Below are positions 34,425-42,699 of a stretch of DNA of 46,776 nucleotides, one piece after another. Numbering within the stretch: position 1 is the first letter of the stretch; every line of letters begins with the position of its first letter. The stretch covers positions 1 through 46,776 of the forward strand of contig NZ_QURH01000215.1 of assembly GCF_003428695.1 (NCBI RefSeq). Reading direction: 5' to 3'. Position numbers and translations under genes: made by a program. This stretch comes from Actinomadura logoneensis (GTDB lineage: Bacteria; Actinomycetota; Actinomycetes; Streptosporangiales; Streptosporangiaceae). The notes below the pieces were generated by a model. The model did not search any database, had not been told where the DNA came from, and worked only from the letters and a program-made list of their open reading frames with translations.

Positions 34425-35252
34425 ATGATGAGCGTTCGCGAGACGATCGACCCGAAGTCTTCAATGTGGGGCTGGCTGGCCTTTGACCTGTGGTTCTGGC
34501 GTACGCAGCGTGAGTTGTCGCTGGCACAGGTCGGCTTGATCGCCAAGGTCACGCGGGGCAGCGTATGTAACTGGGAAGCCGGGCGGGCTCGTCCCACTGA
34601 GGAGCACATGCAGCGCCTTGACGCCGCGTGGTGCACAGGCGGGCACTTCGAGCGGCTGCTTCACTACGCGAAGACCGGTCACGACCCGGACTGGTTCAAG
34701 CAGTACCTCCAGTACGAGGCCGCTGCGAAGGTCATCAAGCTGTACCACGGCAAGATCGTCCCCACGCTTCTCCAGACCGAGGACTACATCCGTGGCGTCT
34801 TGGCCGGCCGCAAGGCCACGGCCATTGAGGACTCCATCAACTCGCGGAACGAGAGGCAGAAGCTTCTTACGGCGCCCCACCGCCCTCACCTGTGGGTGCT
34901 CCTTGATCAGGAGGTGCTGGAGTGTCCGGTGGGGTCACCGAAGGTGATGATCGAGCAGTTGGATTATCTTCTCGAAGTCTCGGCCGATCCCCTGACCAGC
35001 GTTCGGATCGTTCCGCGCTCCGCTGGATTCCACCCCGGCCATGACGGCCCGTTCCAGATTCTCAAGCTCGGTTCGGGGCGTCTTGGGACGCGCGAGGTCG
35101 CTTATGTCGGGGCTCAGCTCGGAGGGCGGTTGATCGAAGGGGGTGAGGAGACCGAAGTCCTCGGGATACGCTGCGATCAGATCGGGGATCTTGCCATGTC
35201 CAAGGCGGACTCGCGTTCGCTGATCTTGGAGACCAAGAGGGGTTACCAGTGA
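34425..35252 (+). CDS. XRE regulator with DUF5753 domain (WhiJ-like)
   Basis: 275 residues from ATG 34425; GTG 34380 is an upstream alternative. Residues about 20-75 form a helix-turn-helix (RTQRELSLAQVGLIAKVTRGSVCNWEAGRARPTEEHM). Residues about 95-270 are DUF5753 (AAKVIKLYHGKIVPTLLQTEDYIRGVL, then MIEQLDYLLEVSADPLTSVRIVP). It overlaps the DUF397 gene by 4 bp. DUF5753 regulators with DUF397 partners control development and antibiotic genes in Streptomyces; the target here is unknown. Base composition is lower in GC than the core genes. Confidence 0.87.
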   Translation: MMSVRETIDPKSSMWGWLAFDLWFWRTQRELSLAQVGLIAKVTRGSVCNWEAGRARPTEEHMQRLDAAWCTGGHFERLLHYAKTGHDPDWFKQYLQYEAAAKVIKLYHGKIVPTLLQTEDYIRGVLAGRKATAIEDSINSRNERQKLLTAPHRPHLWVLLDQEVLECPVGSPKVMIEQLDYLLEVSADPLTSVRIVPRSAGFHPGHDGPFQILKLGSGRLGTREVAYVGAQLGGRLIEGGEETEVLGIRCDQIGDLAMSKADSRSLILETKRGYQ

Positions 35253-35437
35253 TCCAGTGGCGAAAGAGCTCTTACAGCGGCGGATCGAGCGACGAAGCGT
35301 GCGTGGAGGTCGCGCGGGTGGGCAGCGGGGTCGGGGTGCGGGACTCGCGGGATCCGGACGGGCCGCGGCTGGCGGTCAGCGCGGCGACCTTCGCTGGGCT
35401 GCTGGAGCGGGTGCGGCTCGGGGATCTTGACCGCTGA
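35249..35437 (+). CDS. DUF397 small protein
   Basis: 62 residues, starting at GTG 35249 overlapping the stop of the XRE gene. The W-R-KSSYSGGSSDEACVEVA start and GVGVRDSRDPDGPRLAVSAATFAGLL are diagnostic of DUF397. It is the usual partner of the XRE-DUF5753 protein, thought to modulate its activity. Confidence 0.92.
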   Translation: MIQWRKSSYSGGSSDEACVEVARVGSGVGVRDSRDPDGPRLAVSAATFAGLLERVRLGDLDR

Positions 35438-35542
35438 TCGGGCATCTTGTCGCTTTTCTTGTGAATCCCGTGGCGGCGCTTGATCATCTTGGGCCATGAT
35501 GGCCACTCCGTGAACCAACCGTGGGCGTGAACGGGGACCACC

Positions 35543-38500
35543 ATGACCGGGCCGGAGTACACCGAGGTCGAAGCGCCGCTGATCGAGCAGCTTGTGGGCA
35601 TGGGCTGGGAGCACGTCCCCCGTGCCTCCGCCGGGTCGTTCGATCCTCGCGGCGGCCAGGCGCCGATCCGGGAGTCCTTCACGGACGTGCTGCTGCGGGA
35701 GCGGCTGCGCGCGGCGCTGCTGAAGATCAACCTCGGTCCCGACGGCGCGCCCTGGCTGGACGACGCCCGGATCGACCAGGCGGTGGCGGCGCTGGAACGC
35801 CTCGGCGCGCCGAGCCTGCTGGAGGCCAACGAGAAGGCCACGGCCCTGCTCATCGACGGCGTCCAGGTCCCGGGGCCGGACGGCGGGAACGGGCGGGCTC
35901 GCACCGTCCACTTCATCGACTGGACGAACTGGGAACGCAACGACTTCACGGTCGTGTCCCAGTTCCGGGTGGACGTCCCCGGCACGCAGGGGCGCAAGCA
36001 CATCGTCCCGGACGTCGTGCTGTTCGTGAACGGCGTCCCCCTGGTCGTCGCCGAGGCCAAGAGCCCGGCCCGGCGCGACGGAATGCTCGAGGCCGCCACG
36101 CAGATCCGCCGTTACACCGGTGAGCGTGACCGCAAGGCCCGCGAAGGCAATCCGAAGCTGTTCCACACCGTCCAGCTCACCGTCGCGACGAACGGTGACA
36201 AGGCGCTCCTCGGCACGTTCACGTCCAAGCCGGAGCACTACGTCCCGTGGAAGGACGCCTACCCGCTCAGCGATATCGAACTCGCCGCCGACCTGGACAT
36301 CGCTCCCGAGCGGGTCCGCGCGCAGGAGCGGCTCGCGGGCGTCGTGCTGAAGCCCGAACGGCTCCTGACGATCGTCCACGACTACGTCACGTTCATGACG
36401 CTGGACAACGGCCATCGGGTCAAGATCGCGCCGCGGTACCAGCAGTTCCGGGCCGTGGAGAGGACCATCGACCGGCTTCTGACCGGTGAGACGCGCATCC
36501 AGAACGGTGAGCAGGACAAGCGGGGCGGCGTCGTCTGGCACACCCAGGGCTCCGGCAAGAGCCTGACCATGACCTTCCTCGTCCGGCGGATGCGTTCGAT
36601 CGAGGACCTGGCGAACTACAAGGTCGTCCTCGTCACCGACCGCAAGGACCTGCAGAAGCAGCTCCACGACACGATGGCGCTGACCGGCGAGCACCTGAAG
36701 GTCGCCAAGCGGGTGAAGGACGCCAAGACCGAGCTGGCGCTGCACAGCCCCGACATCGTGTTCGTCATGATCCAGAAGCAGCAGGACGTCGCGGCCCGGC
36801 AGGCCGCCGAGGAGCTGGGGGAGCGGACGCCGTCGCTCGGCGAGCTCAACACCGACGAGTCGATCGTCGTGCTGATCGACGAGGCGCACCGGTCGCACGG
36901 CTCGATGCTCCACCTCAACCTGCTGGAGGCGCTTCCGAACGCCGCGCGGATCGGCTTCACGGGAACGCCGATCATCATGGGGAAGAAGAAGCGCACCGAG
37001 GAGATCTTCGGGACGTTCATCGACCGCTACCGCCTGGCCGAGGCGGAGGCCGACGGCGCCGTCGTCCCGATCTTCTACGAGGGCCACACGGTCAAGGGCG
37101 CCGTGCGCGACGGCCGGGACCTGGACGAGGTCTTCGAGGACATGTTCGCCGAGCACACCGAGCAGGAGCGCGCGGAGCTCCAGCGCAGGTACGCGACCCG
37201 GGGCGATGTCCTGGAGGCCCAGGAGCTCATCGACGCCAAGGCCCGGCACATGCTGCGGCACTACGTCACGACCGTCATGCCGGCGGGGTTCAAGGCGCAG
37301 GTCGTCGCGCACAGCCGCGAGGCGACCGTCCGCTACCGCGAGGCGCTGACCAAGGCGCGGGACGAGCTGGTCGCCGACGCGCTGAACCCGGGGAAACTGC
37401 CCGAGCACCTGCGCGAGGCCGACCCCTACGACCCGTCGCTGCGGCCCCGGGTCGCGGTTCTCGTCCACGCCTACCGGAAGCTCGACCTGCTGCGCGCGCT
37501 CGACTTCGTTCCGGTGATCTCCGCCGCCGCGAACGATCCGGAGCGCCTCTGGGAATGGAGTGAGCCGCAGGCGCAGGACAGCCGTATCGAGGCGTTCAAG
37601 AAGCCCTTCCCCGCCGAACTCGGACCCAGGGACAAGCCGATCGGCTTCCTGATCGTCAACGCGATGCTGCTGACCGGGTTCGACGCCCCGATCGAGCAGG
37701 TCATGTACGTGGACCGGTCACTCAAGGAGGACACGCTCCTCCAGGCGGTGGCGCGCGTCAACCGCACCGCCGAAGGGAAGACGTGCGGTTACGTCGTGGA
37801 CTACTACGGCGTGGCCAACCATCTGGCCAAGGCGCTCAAGGCGTATGCCAGTGAGGACGTCGAGGGGGCGCTGAACAAGCTCGAGGACGAGGTGCCGCAG
37901 CTCGAGGCGCTGAGCCGGCGCGTGCGGTCGGTCTTCGAGCGGCGCGGCGTCCAGCCTTCGGCGGCGACGATCGAGGAATGCGTTCTCCTCCTGGAGGAGG
38001 GCGTGGTCTTCGACCGCTACGAGGCGGAGCTGAAGAGGTTCCTGACGACGGTGAACCGCGTGATGCCCAACCCGGCCGTCCGGCCGTTCCTCGGCGACGC
38101 CCGGCTGTTCGCGGAGATCGCCACCCGGGCGCGCCGCCGGTACCGGGTGGACGGCGGCGAGTTCGATGCGAGCCTGTACGGCGCGAAGGTCCGGGAGCTG
38201 ATCGACGAGCACATGACGTCGCTCGGCATCGACGAGAAGCTACCCCCGGTAGCGCTCACCGCAGCCGACTTCGACGAGAAGGTCGCCGCGCTCCCCGGGG
38301 CGCGGTCGCGCGCCTCGGAGATGGAACACGCCGCCAGGCATCACATCGAGGTGAACTACGGCCGGGACCCGCGTCTCTACAAGCGGCTGAGCGAGCGCCT
38401 CGAGGAGATCCTGCAGCAGTACGCCGACGACTGGGACCGGCAGGCCGCCGAACTGGCCGGGCTCATCGTCGAACTCCGCGACGCGGAGGAGGCGGGCGCC

Positions 38501-38815
38501 CAGGACCCGCGCAGCCGGGTGGAGAGCGCCCTGTACGGCGTGCTCGTTGGAGTGATCTTCGATGACGCGCTCACGTACTCCGAGAACGACGCCGCGCTCA
38601 TGGCCGGGGTGAGCGATCTCCTCGACCTCGTGCTGGAGGACGTCCGGCAGCGCGACTTCTGGCGCAACCCGGTGAGGGAGGAGAACCTCGGGAAGAAGGT
38701 CGCCCGCCGGCTGCTCTCCGCGGACATCGGGGTGGACATCAGCCAGGCGGTGGCCGTCGCCGCCGACCTGATGGACGTCCTCCGGCACAACCGGGACGTG
38801 CTGACGGACCTCTGA
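35543..38815 (+). CDS. hsdR: Type I restriction endonuclease subunit HsdR
   Basis: A 1090-residue motor-nuclease subunit. The N-terminal nuclease has Asp157 (IVPDVVLFVNGVPLVVAEAKSP) with Glu171 and Lys173, a PD-ExK site. The SF2 translocase has Walker A HTQGSGKS (Lys339), Walker B LIDEAHRSHG from Asp446, and motif III GFTGTP; later LLTGFDAP and QAVARVNRT. Cuts unmodified DNA with HsdM/HsdS. It is separated from hsdS by 2.3 kb holding a Uma2 gene and the WhiJ-like trio, so it must have its own promoter. Confidence 0.95.
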   Translation: MTGPEYTEVEAPLIEQLVGMGWEHVPRASAGSFDPRGGQAPIRESFTDVLLRERLRAALLKINLGPDGAPWLDDARIDQAVAALERLGAPSLLEANEKATALLIDGVQVPGPDGGNGRARTVHFIDWTNWERNDFTVVSQFRVDVPGTQGRKHIVPDVVLFVNGVPLVVAEAKSPARRDGMLEAATQIRRYTGERDRKAREGNPKLFHTVQLTVATNGDKALLGTFTSKPEHYVPWKDAYPLSDIELAADLDIAPERVRAQERLAGVVLKPERLLTIVHDYVTFMTLDNGHRVKIAPRYQQFRAVERTIDRLLTGETRIQNGEQDKRGGVVWHTQGSGKSLTMTFLVRRMRSIEDLANYKVVLVTDRKDLQKQLHDTMALTGEHLKVAKRVKDAKTELALHSPDIVFVMIQKQQDVAARQAAEELGERTPSLGELNTDESIVVLIDEAHRSHGSMLHLNLLEALPNAARIGFTGTPIIMGKKKRTEEIFGTFIDRYRLAEAEADGAVVPIFYEGHTVKGAVRDGRDLDEVFEDMFAEHTEQERAELQRRYATRGDVLEAQELIDAKARHMLRHYVTTVMPAGFKAQVVAHSREATVRYREALTKARDELVADALNPGKLPEHLREADPYDPSLRPRVAVLVHAYRKLDLLRALDFVPVISAAANDPERLWEWSEPQAQDSRIEAFKKPFPAELGPRDKPIGFLIVNAMLLTGFDAPIEQVMYVDRSLKEDTLLQAVARVNRTAEGKTCGYVVDYYGVANHLAKALKAYASEDVEGALNKLEDEVPQLEALSRRVRSVFERRGVQPSAATIEECVLLLEEGVVFDRYEAELKRFLTTVNRVMPNPAVRPFLGDARLFAEIATRARRRYRVDGGEFDASLYGAKVRELIDEHMTSLGIDEKLPPVALTAADFDEKVAALPGARSRASEMEHAARHHIEVNYGRDPRLYKRLSERLEEILQQYADDWDRQAAELAGLIVELRDAEEAGAQDPRSRVESALYGVLVGVIFDDALTYSENDAALMAGVSDLLDLVLEDVRQRDFWRNPVREENLGKKVARRLLSADIGVDISQAVAVAADLMDVLRHNRDVLTDL

Positions 38816-38869
38816 CGCGTCCGGCGGGGGCGGTGCGGAACCGTCGGACCCGGCTGGCAGGCTTGGCGG

Positions 38870-39616
38870 GTGCAAGGTTCCGCAGCGGACCCGGTCCCCG
38901 AGAGGATGCGGGTGGGTGATCTCGACGTTCGGGTGAAGGTGTCCGAGCGGCGCTCCACGGTTCGGCTCACCGTGGAGCGGGACGACACCGTCACCGCCAC
39001 GGTCCCACCCGGCCTCGCGCCGGACGACCTGGCGAAGGTCATCAAGAGTCGCCGGCGGTGGCTGTACGGCAAGTTGGCCGAGCGGCAGGAGATCGGCGAA
39101 GGACGTCCCCCTCGCGAGTTCGTGTCAGGCGAGGGGTTCTTCTACCTCGGCCGCAGCTACCGCCTGCTCCTCGTGGAGGAGGGCGCGGCTCCTGTGCGGC
39201 TCGTCCGTGGCAGGCTGCGGCTGCGCCAGGACGTGCTTGACGACCCCACGGGCCACCTCGTCGGCTGGTACACACGAAGAGGCACGGAGTGGCTTCCCCG
39301 GCGCCTGGAACCGTGGGCTCAGCGGATGCGAGCGGACGTAGCGGACCTTCGTGTCCTGCCTTTGGGGTACCGCTGGGGGTCGTGCACCATGCGCGGACGG
39401 GTGAACCTCCATTGGGGTGTCATGCAGCTTCCTCCCGCGCTGGTCGATTACGTGCTCGTCCATGAGCTGGCCCATCTGCATCATCACGATCACAGCGCGC
39501 GGTTCTGGAGGCAGGTCGAGCGTGCCATGCCCGATTTTCAGAGCCGCCGGAGCCGGTTGAAGCGGCTGGGGCCCGATCTGTGGCTCCCGGAAGGCGAGGG
39601 GCGGGGCGACCGCTGA
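38870..39616 (+). CDS. YgjP/DUF45-type zinc metallopeptidase
   Basis: A 248-residue protein with the zinc site HELAH (His198, Glu199, His202) in LVHELAHLHHHDHSARFW, preceded by GYRWGSCTMRGRVNLHWGVMQLPPALVDYV, the DUF45/M48-like core. GTG 38870 lacks a clear ribosome site; ATG 38906 is possible. Such metallopeptidases are common directly after hsdR in type I restriction loci, where their function is not well known. Its stop abuts the cellulase remnant. Confidence 0.85.
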   Translation: MQGSAADPVPERMRVGDLDVRVKVSERRSTVRLTVERDDTVTATVPPGLAPDDLAKVIKSRRRWLYGKLAERQEIGEGRPPREFVSGEGFFYLGRSYRLLLVEEGAAPVRLVRGRLRLRQDVLDDPTGHLVGWYTRRGTEWLPRRLEPWAQRMRADVADLRVLPLGYRWGSCTMRGRVNLHWGVMQLPPALVDYVLVHELAHLHHHDHSARFWRQVERAMPDFQSRRSRLKRLGPDLWLPEGEGRGDR

Positions 39617-40117
39617 CAGGGCGACGCCGCGAAGAACCGCATCGCGCTGCTGAAATACGCGACGCAGCAGTTCAAGAGCAAGGCTCCCAAGGCGCGCGTT
39701 TATCTGGATGGCGGAAATGCCCATTGGGTGGCTCCCGCGGCCATGGCCGCGCGCTTGGACGCGGCCGGCGTGAAGAACGTCCGCGGCTTTTCCGTGAACG
39801 TCTCCAACTTCTTCACGACGGCCGAGTCGTCGGCTTATGCGAAGAAGGTCAACGCGGCTCTGTCGGCCAAATACCGGTACGCCCGCGGATTCGTCATCGA
39901 CACCAGCCGGAACGGCCACGGCGGCAAGCCGGGCGTCTGGTGCAACCCGGCGGGCGCCAAGCTCGGGACCGCTCCGCAGGTGGGCGGCGCGGGCTCGGAC
40001 TACCTGCTGTGGGTCAAGGTCCCCGGTGAGTCGGACGGCCCGTGCGGCGTCGGCAGGAACGTCCAGGCCGGGACGTTCAGCCCCGACCTGGCGATGCGAC
40101 TGATCGACGGCCGCTAG
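39617..40117 (+). pseudogene. Truncated GH6 cellulase (3' remnant)
   Basis: Directly after the metallopeptidase stop the DNA is open and reads as the C-terminal part of a glycoside hydrolase family 6 endoglucanase: NRIALLKYATQQFKSKAPKA, YLDGGNAHWVAPAAMAARLD, GFSVNVSNFFTTAES, GFVIDTSRNGHGG, WCNPAGAKLG, LLWVKVPGESDGPCG, GTFSPDLAMRLIDG. The signal peptide and the first half of the domain, including the catalytic acid Asp, are absent, and no start codon precedes the homologous text. GTG 39728 could start only a fragment. The abrupt homology onset marks a recombination junction. Confidence 0.88.
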
Positions 40118-40134
40118 GACGGTCGCGCCGTGGC

Positions 40135-40206
40135 GCCGCCCCGGCGGGTGGCGTCACAGCGGGTGGGGTCACGGCGGGTGCCGCCCCGGCGGGTGGAGTC
40201 ACGGCG
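40135..40206. repeat. GC-rich imperfect direct repeats
   Basis: A 27-nt unit at 40135-40161 recurs at 40180-40206 with two mismatches. A shorter copy of its core (GCGGGTGGGGTCACGGC) lies between. The repeat fills the gap between the cellulase remnant and the convergent tetR gene. Confidence 0.7.
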
Positions 40207-40235
40207 TGGTCGGCGGGGCGTGCGGTCCGGCGCGG

Positions 40236-40832
40236 TCAGCGGGAGGCGGCCAGGGTGCGGACGGCCTCGACGACCGCGGCGCGGCGGCGGGCGAGGGCGG
40301 CCTTCTCGTCCGGCTCGTCCAGCACCATGCGGCGCATCTGCGGGACGGCGAAGTTCCAGGCGACGAGCCCGAGGATGGTGAACAGCCAGTCCTGCGCGGC
40401 GCGGACGCGGGCGGCGTCGTCGGCGGCGCGCGCGCCGACGCCCGCGGCGACCAGGTCGCGGGCGTAGCCGCGGTAGACCTCGGTGCGCTCGTCCTCGCCC
40501 CAGGTCTTCGGCCGGCAGGACTCCAGCGCCTCCCACATCAGCAGCCGGACGAGCTCCGGGTGCTCGTGGTACCAGTCGAACAGCTGGCCCACGGTGTCGC
40601 CGATCGCCTCCGGGTCGAGCGTGCCCGCGTGGCAGACCTCCTCCATCTTGGCCTGCAGGACGGCGCCGAACAGCGCCTCCTTGTTGCCGAAGTAGAGGTA
40701 GATGGCCTGCTTGTTGGCCCGCGCGGCGGAGGCGATCCGCTCGACCCGGGCCCCGGCGAGGCCGTGCGCGGCGAACTCGGCGGAGGCGGCCTCGAAGATC
40801 CTCGCCCGGGTGGCGTCCGCGTCGTAGCTCAT
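40236..40832 (-). CDS. TetR-family repressor
   Basis: A 198-residue TetR/AcrR protein. Residues about 8-55 hold the helix-turn-helix (ATRARIFEAASAEFAAHGLAGARVERIASAARANKQAIYLYFGNKEALF). The C-terminal ligand domain is all-helical (LFDWYHEHPELVRLLMWEAL). It is divergent from an SDR gene with two palindromes between them, the usual layout for a repressor controlling its neighbour and itself. Confidence 0.9.
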   Translation of the reverse strand: MSYDADATRARIFEAASAEFAAHGLAGARVERIASAARANKQAIYLYFGNKEALFGAVLQAKMEEVCHAGTLDPEAIGDTVGQLFDWYHEHPELVRLLMWEALESCRPKTWGEDERTEVYRGYARDLVAAGVGARAADDAARVRAAQDWLFTILGLVAWNFAVPQMRRMVLDEPDEKAALARRRAAVVEAVRTLAASR

Positions 40833-40841
40833 GCCGGAAAT

Positions 40842-40904
40842 TAAACCATCTGGTTGACAACCCGCTCCGGACGCCCTCATGATCTAAACCAACCGTCTGG
40901 TTTA
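40842..40904. promoter_or_regulatory. Two TetR-type operators
   Basis: TAAACCA-accgtc-TGGTTTA at 40885-40904 is a perfect 7-bp inverted repeat. A related site AACCA-tc-TGGTT lies at 40844-40855. Both share the TAAACCA half-site, and they flank the two divergent starts. Confidence 0.8.
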
Positions 40905-40923
40905 TTTCGATCGGAGAACACCC

Positions 40924-41711
40924 GTGTCCACTGCCACCTCTGCCCCCGCTCCGGTCCGCTCGCCACTGCCTGGCGGCCTGGCCGGTTCGACCGCCGTCGT
41001 GCTCGGCGGCTCGTCCGGCATCGGGCTCGCCGCCGCCCGGCTGCTGCACGGCCTGGGCGTCCGCGTCGTCCTCTCGGGGCGCGACAGGGCCCGCCTGGAC
41101 GCGGCCGTCGCGTCCGTCGCCGCGACGGAGGGGACGCCGACGTGCTCGGCGCGGTCGCCGACGCCGCCGACGAGGACGCCGTCCGCGCCGCCTTCGACCT
41201 GGCCGGGCGGGTGGACCACGTCCTGCTCACCGCCGGCGGCTACACCGGCGCGGGTCCGCTGACCGAACTCACCCGCGAGGCCGCGCACGAGGCGTACGAC
41301 CAGCGTGTCTGGGCCGCGGTCGTGGCCGCGCGCCTCGCCGCCGAGCGGATGCCCGCCGGAGGTTCGCTCACCTTCACGTCCGGCAACCTCGTCGTCCGCC
41401 CGACGGCCGGGATCGCGGGCGCCATGGCTCCGGGCGGCGGGATCGAGACGCTGACCCGCGCGCTCGCGGTCGAGCTCGCGCCGCGCCGGCTGCGGGTCAA
41501 CACCGTCCGCTACGGCGCGTTCGACACGCCGCTGCTGCGCTCGGTCGGCGGCCTTCCCACCGACGAGGCCGTCCGGGAGGCGGGGGCGGAACTGCCGCTC
41601 GGCCGGTTCGGGACGGCCGAGGAGGCGGGCGCCGCGTCGGTGTTCCTCATGGCCAACACCTACATGACCGGGCAGGTCGTCACGGTGGACGGCGGCCAGA
41701 TCCTCGCGTGA
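40924..41711 (+). pseudogene. SDR-family oxidoreductase with an apparent frameshift
   Basis: GTG 40924 opens a short-chain dehydrogenase: AVVLGGSSGIGLAAARLLHGLGV (TGxxxGIG-type NAD(P) site), VVLSGRDRARLDAAVASVAA. At the G run 41130-41133 the family text jumps to another frame: DADVLGAVADAADEDAVRAA, DHVLLTAGGYTGAGPL, LTFTSGNLVVRPTAG and the C-terminal GQVVTVDGGQILA, ending at 41711. One extra G in the run would restore a single frame of about 262 codons. Either a sequencing error or a real inactivating mutation. The usual catalytic Ser-Tyr-Lys is not obvious: SGNLV...GAMAPGG lacks the YxxxK. Confidence 0.82.
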
Positions 41712-41793
41712 TCCGCGGCTCGTCCCCTATTGTTTACAAGCAGTCGCCATGGGAATGCAAAGCGTGATGAATGCCCGGCGGAAGGGGACGAGC

Positions 41794-42648
41794 ATGCTGA
41801 CTCCGTCCGAGGTCGCCCAGAAGGTCTTCACGACCGTGCGGCTGCGGGAGGGGTACGACCTGGCCGAGGTGAACGGTTTCCTCGCCGACGTCGAGACCAC
41901 CCTGACCGCGCTGCACCGTGAGATCGACGGGTTGCGGGCCCGGCCGCCCGAGTCGCCGGAGGCCGCGGCCCGCGTCATGGGCCTCGCCCAGGAGACCGTG
42001 GACCGGCTGCTCGACACCGCCCGGCGGGAGGCCGCCGAGATCGTCGAGCGGGCGCGCGAGCGGGCGGCCGAGCTGGAGGCCGAGGCCCGCGCGGCGGCGG
42101 CCGACCTGCTCGAGGACGCGCGGGAGCGGCACCGGGAGGCGCTGCGGTCGGCCGAGGAGGTCGTCCGCCAGGAGGCCGAGCTGCGGGCGGGCCTGGACGA
42201 GCAGGTCACCGGCCTGCGCGAGATCCTGGACGCCCTGGAGCGGCAGCGCGGCACCCTGCCGCCGCCGTCCGCGCACGGCCGTCCGCGCCAGTTGCTGATC
42301 CCGGACCAGGCGTCCGCCCCGGAGGCCGAATCCGAGGCCGAATCCGAGGCCGAATCCGAGGCCGAATCCGAGGCCGAGGCGGGTGCCGAGGAGGCCCCGG
42401 CCGCATCGGGGCGGGCGGCCGGGGGTGATGCCTCGACTCCGGCTGAGCAGGCGGATTCCGGCCGGGCGTCGGGTCCGGAGGCGCCTCCGGACCCGCGAGC
42501 GGACGCGAAGCAGATGGACGCCGAGCAGGGCCCCACCGAGGAGCAGTCCGCCGACCAGCAGCGGGCCGCCGCGCGGAAGTCCGGCCAGCAGAAGACGGCC
42601 GACCGGAAACCCGCGCACCGGAAGTCGTCCGCGCGGACGCCCGCCTAG
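41794..42648 (+). CDS. DivIVA-domain coiled-coil protein
   Basis: A 284-residue protein from ATG 41794 with AAGGGGA 5 nt upstream. Residues 1-60 match the DivIVA N-terminal domain (MLTPSEVAQKVFTTVRLREGYDLAEVNGFLADVETTL). A coiled coil follows to about residue 165 (ETVDRLLDTARREAAEIVERA, then EAEARAAAADLLEDAR). The last about 110 residues are a disordered Glu/Ala/Ser/Lys-rich tail containing a short tandem repeat. Likely a membrane-curvature or cell-pole scaffold. Starts at ATG 41749 or 41764 are less likely. Confidence 0.85.
   Translation: MLTPSEVAQKVFTTVRLREGYDLAEVNGFLADVETTLTALHREIDGLRARPPESPEAAARVMGLAQETVDRLLDTARREAAEIVERARERAAELEAEARAAAADLLEDARERHREALRSAEEVVRQEAELRAGLDEQVTGLREILDALERQRGTLPPPSAHGRPRQLLIPDQASAPEAESEAESEAESEAESEAEAGAEEAPAASGRAAGGDASTPAEQADSGRASGPEAPPDPRADAKQMDAEQGPTEEQSADQQRAAARKSGQQKTADRKPAHRKSSARTPA
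42322..42369 (+). repeat. 12-bp tandem repeat inside the DivIVA-domain gene
   Basis: Four perfect copies of GAGGCCGAATCC followed by a decayed copy, encoding Glu-Ala-Glu-Ser repeats in the disordered tail. Copy number may vary between strains without breaking the frame. Confidence 0.9.
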
Positions 42649-42656
42649 CCTCCGCG

Positions 42657-42696
42657 CCGCCGGGCGTCCGGGGTTCCAGGGGCCGGGGTCCGGCGG
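42657..42696. terminator. Possible convergent terminator
   Basis: CCGCCGG (42657-42663) can pair with CCGGCGG (42690-42696) over a 26-nt loop between the converging DivIVA and methyltransferase genes. The stem is short, so support is weak. Confidence 0.3.
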
Positions 42697-42699
42697 GGA

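Noticed and set aside
39728-40117. Intact small secreted protein starting at GTG 39728
   Set aside because: The GH6 homology continues in frame upstream of this codon to 39617, so it is an internal position of a truncated cellulase; there is no signal peptide or ribosome site.
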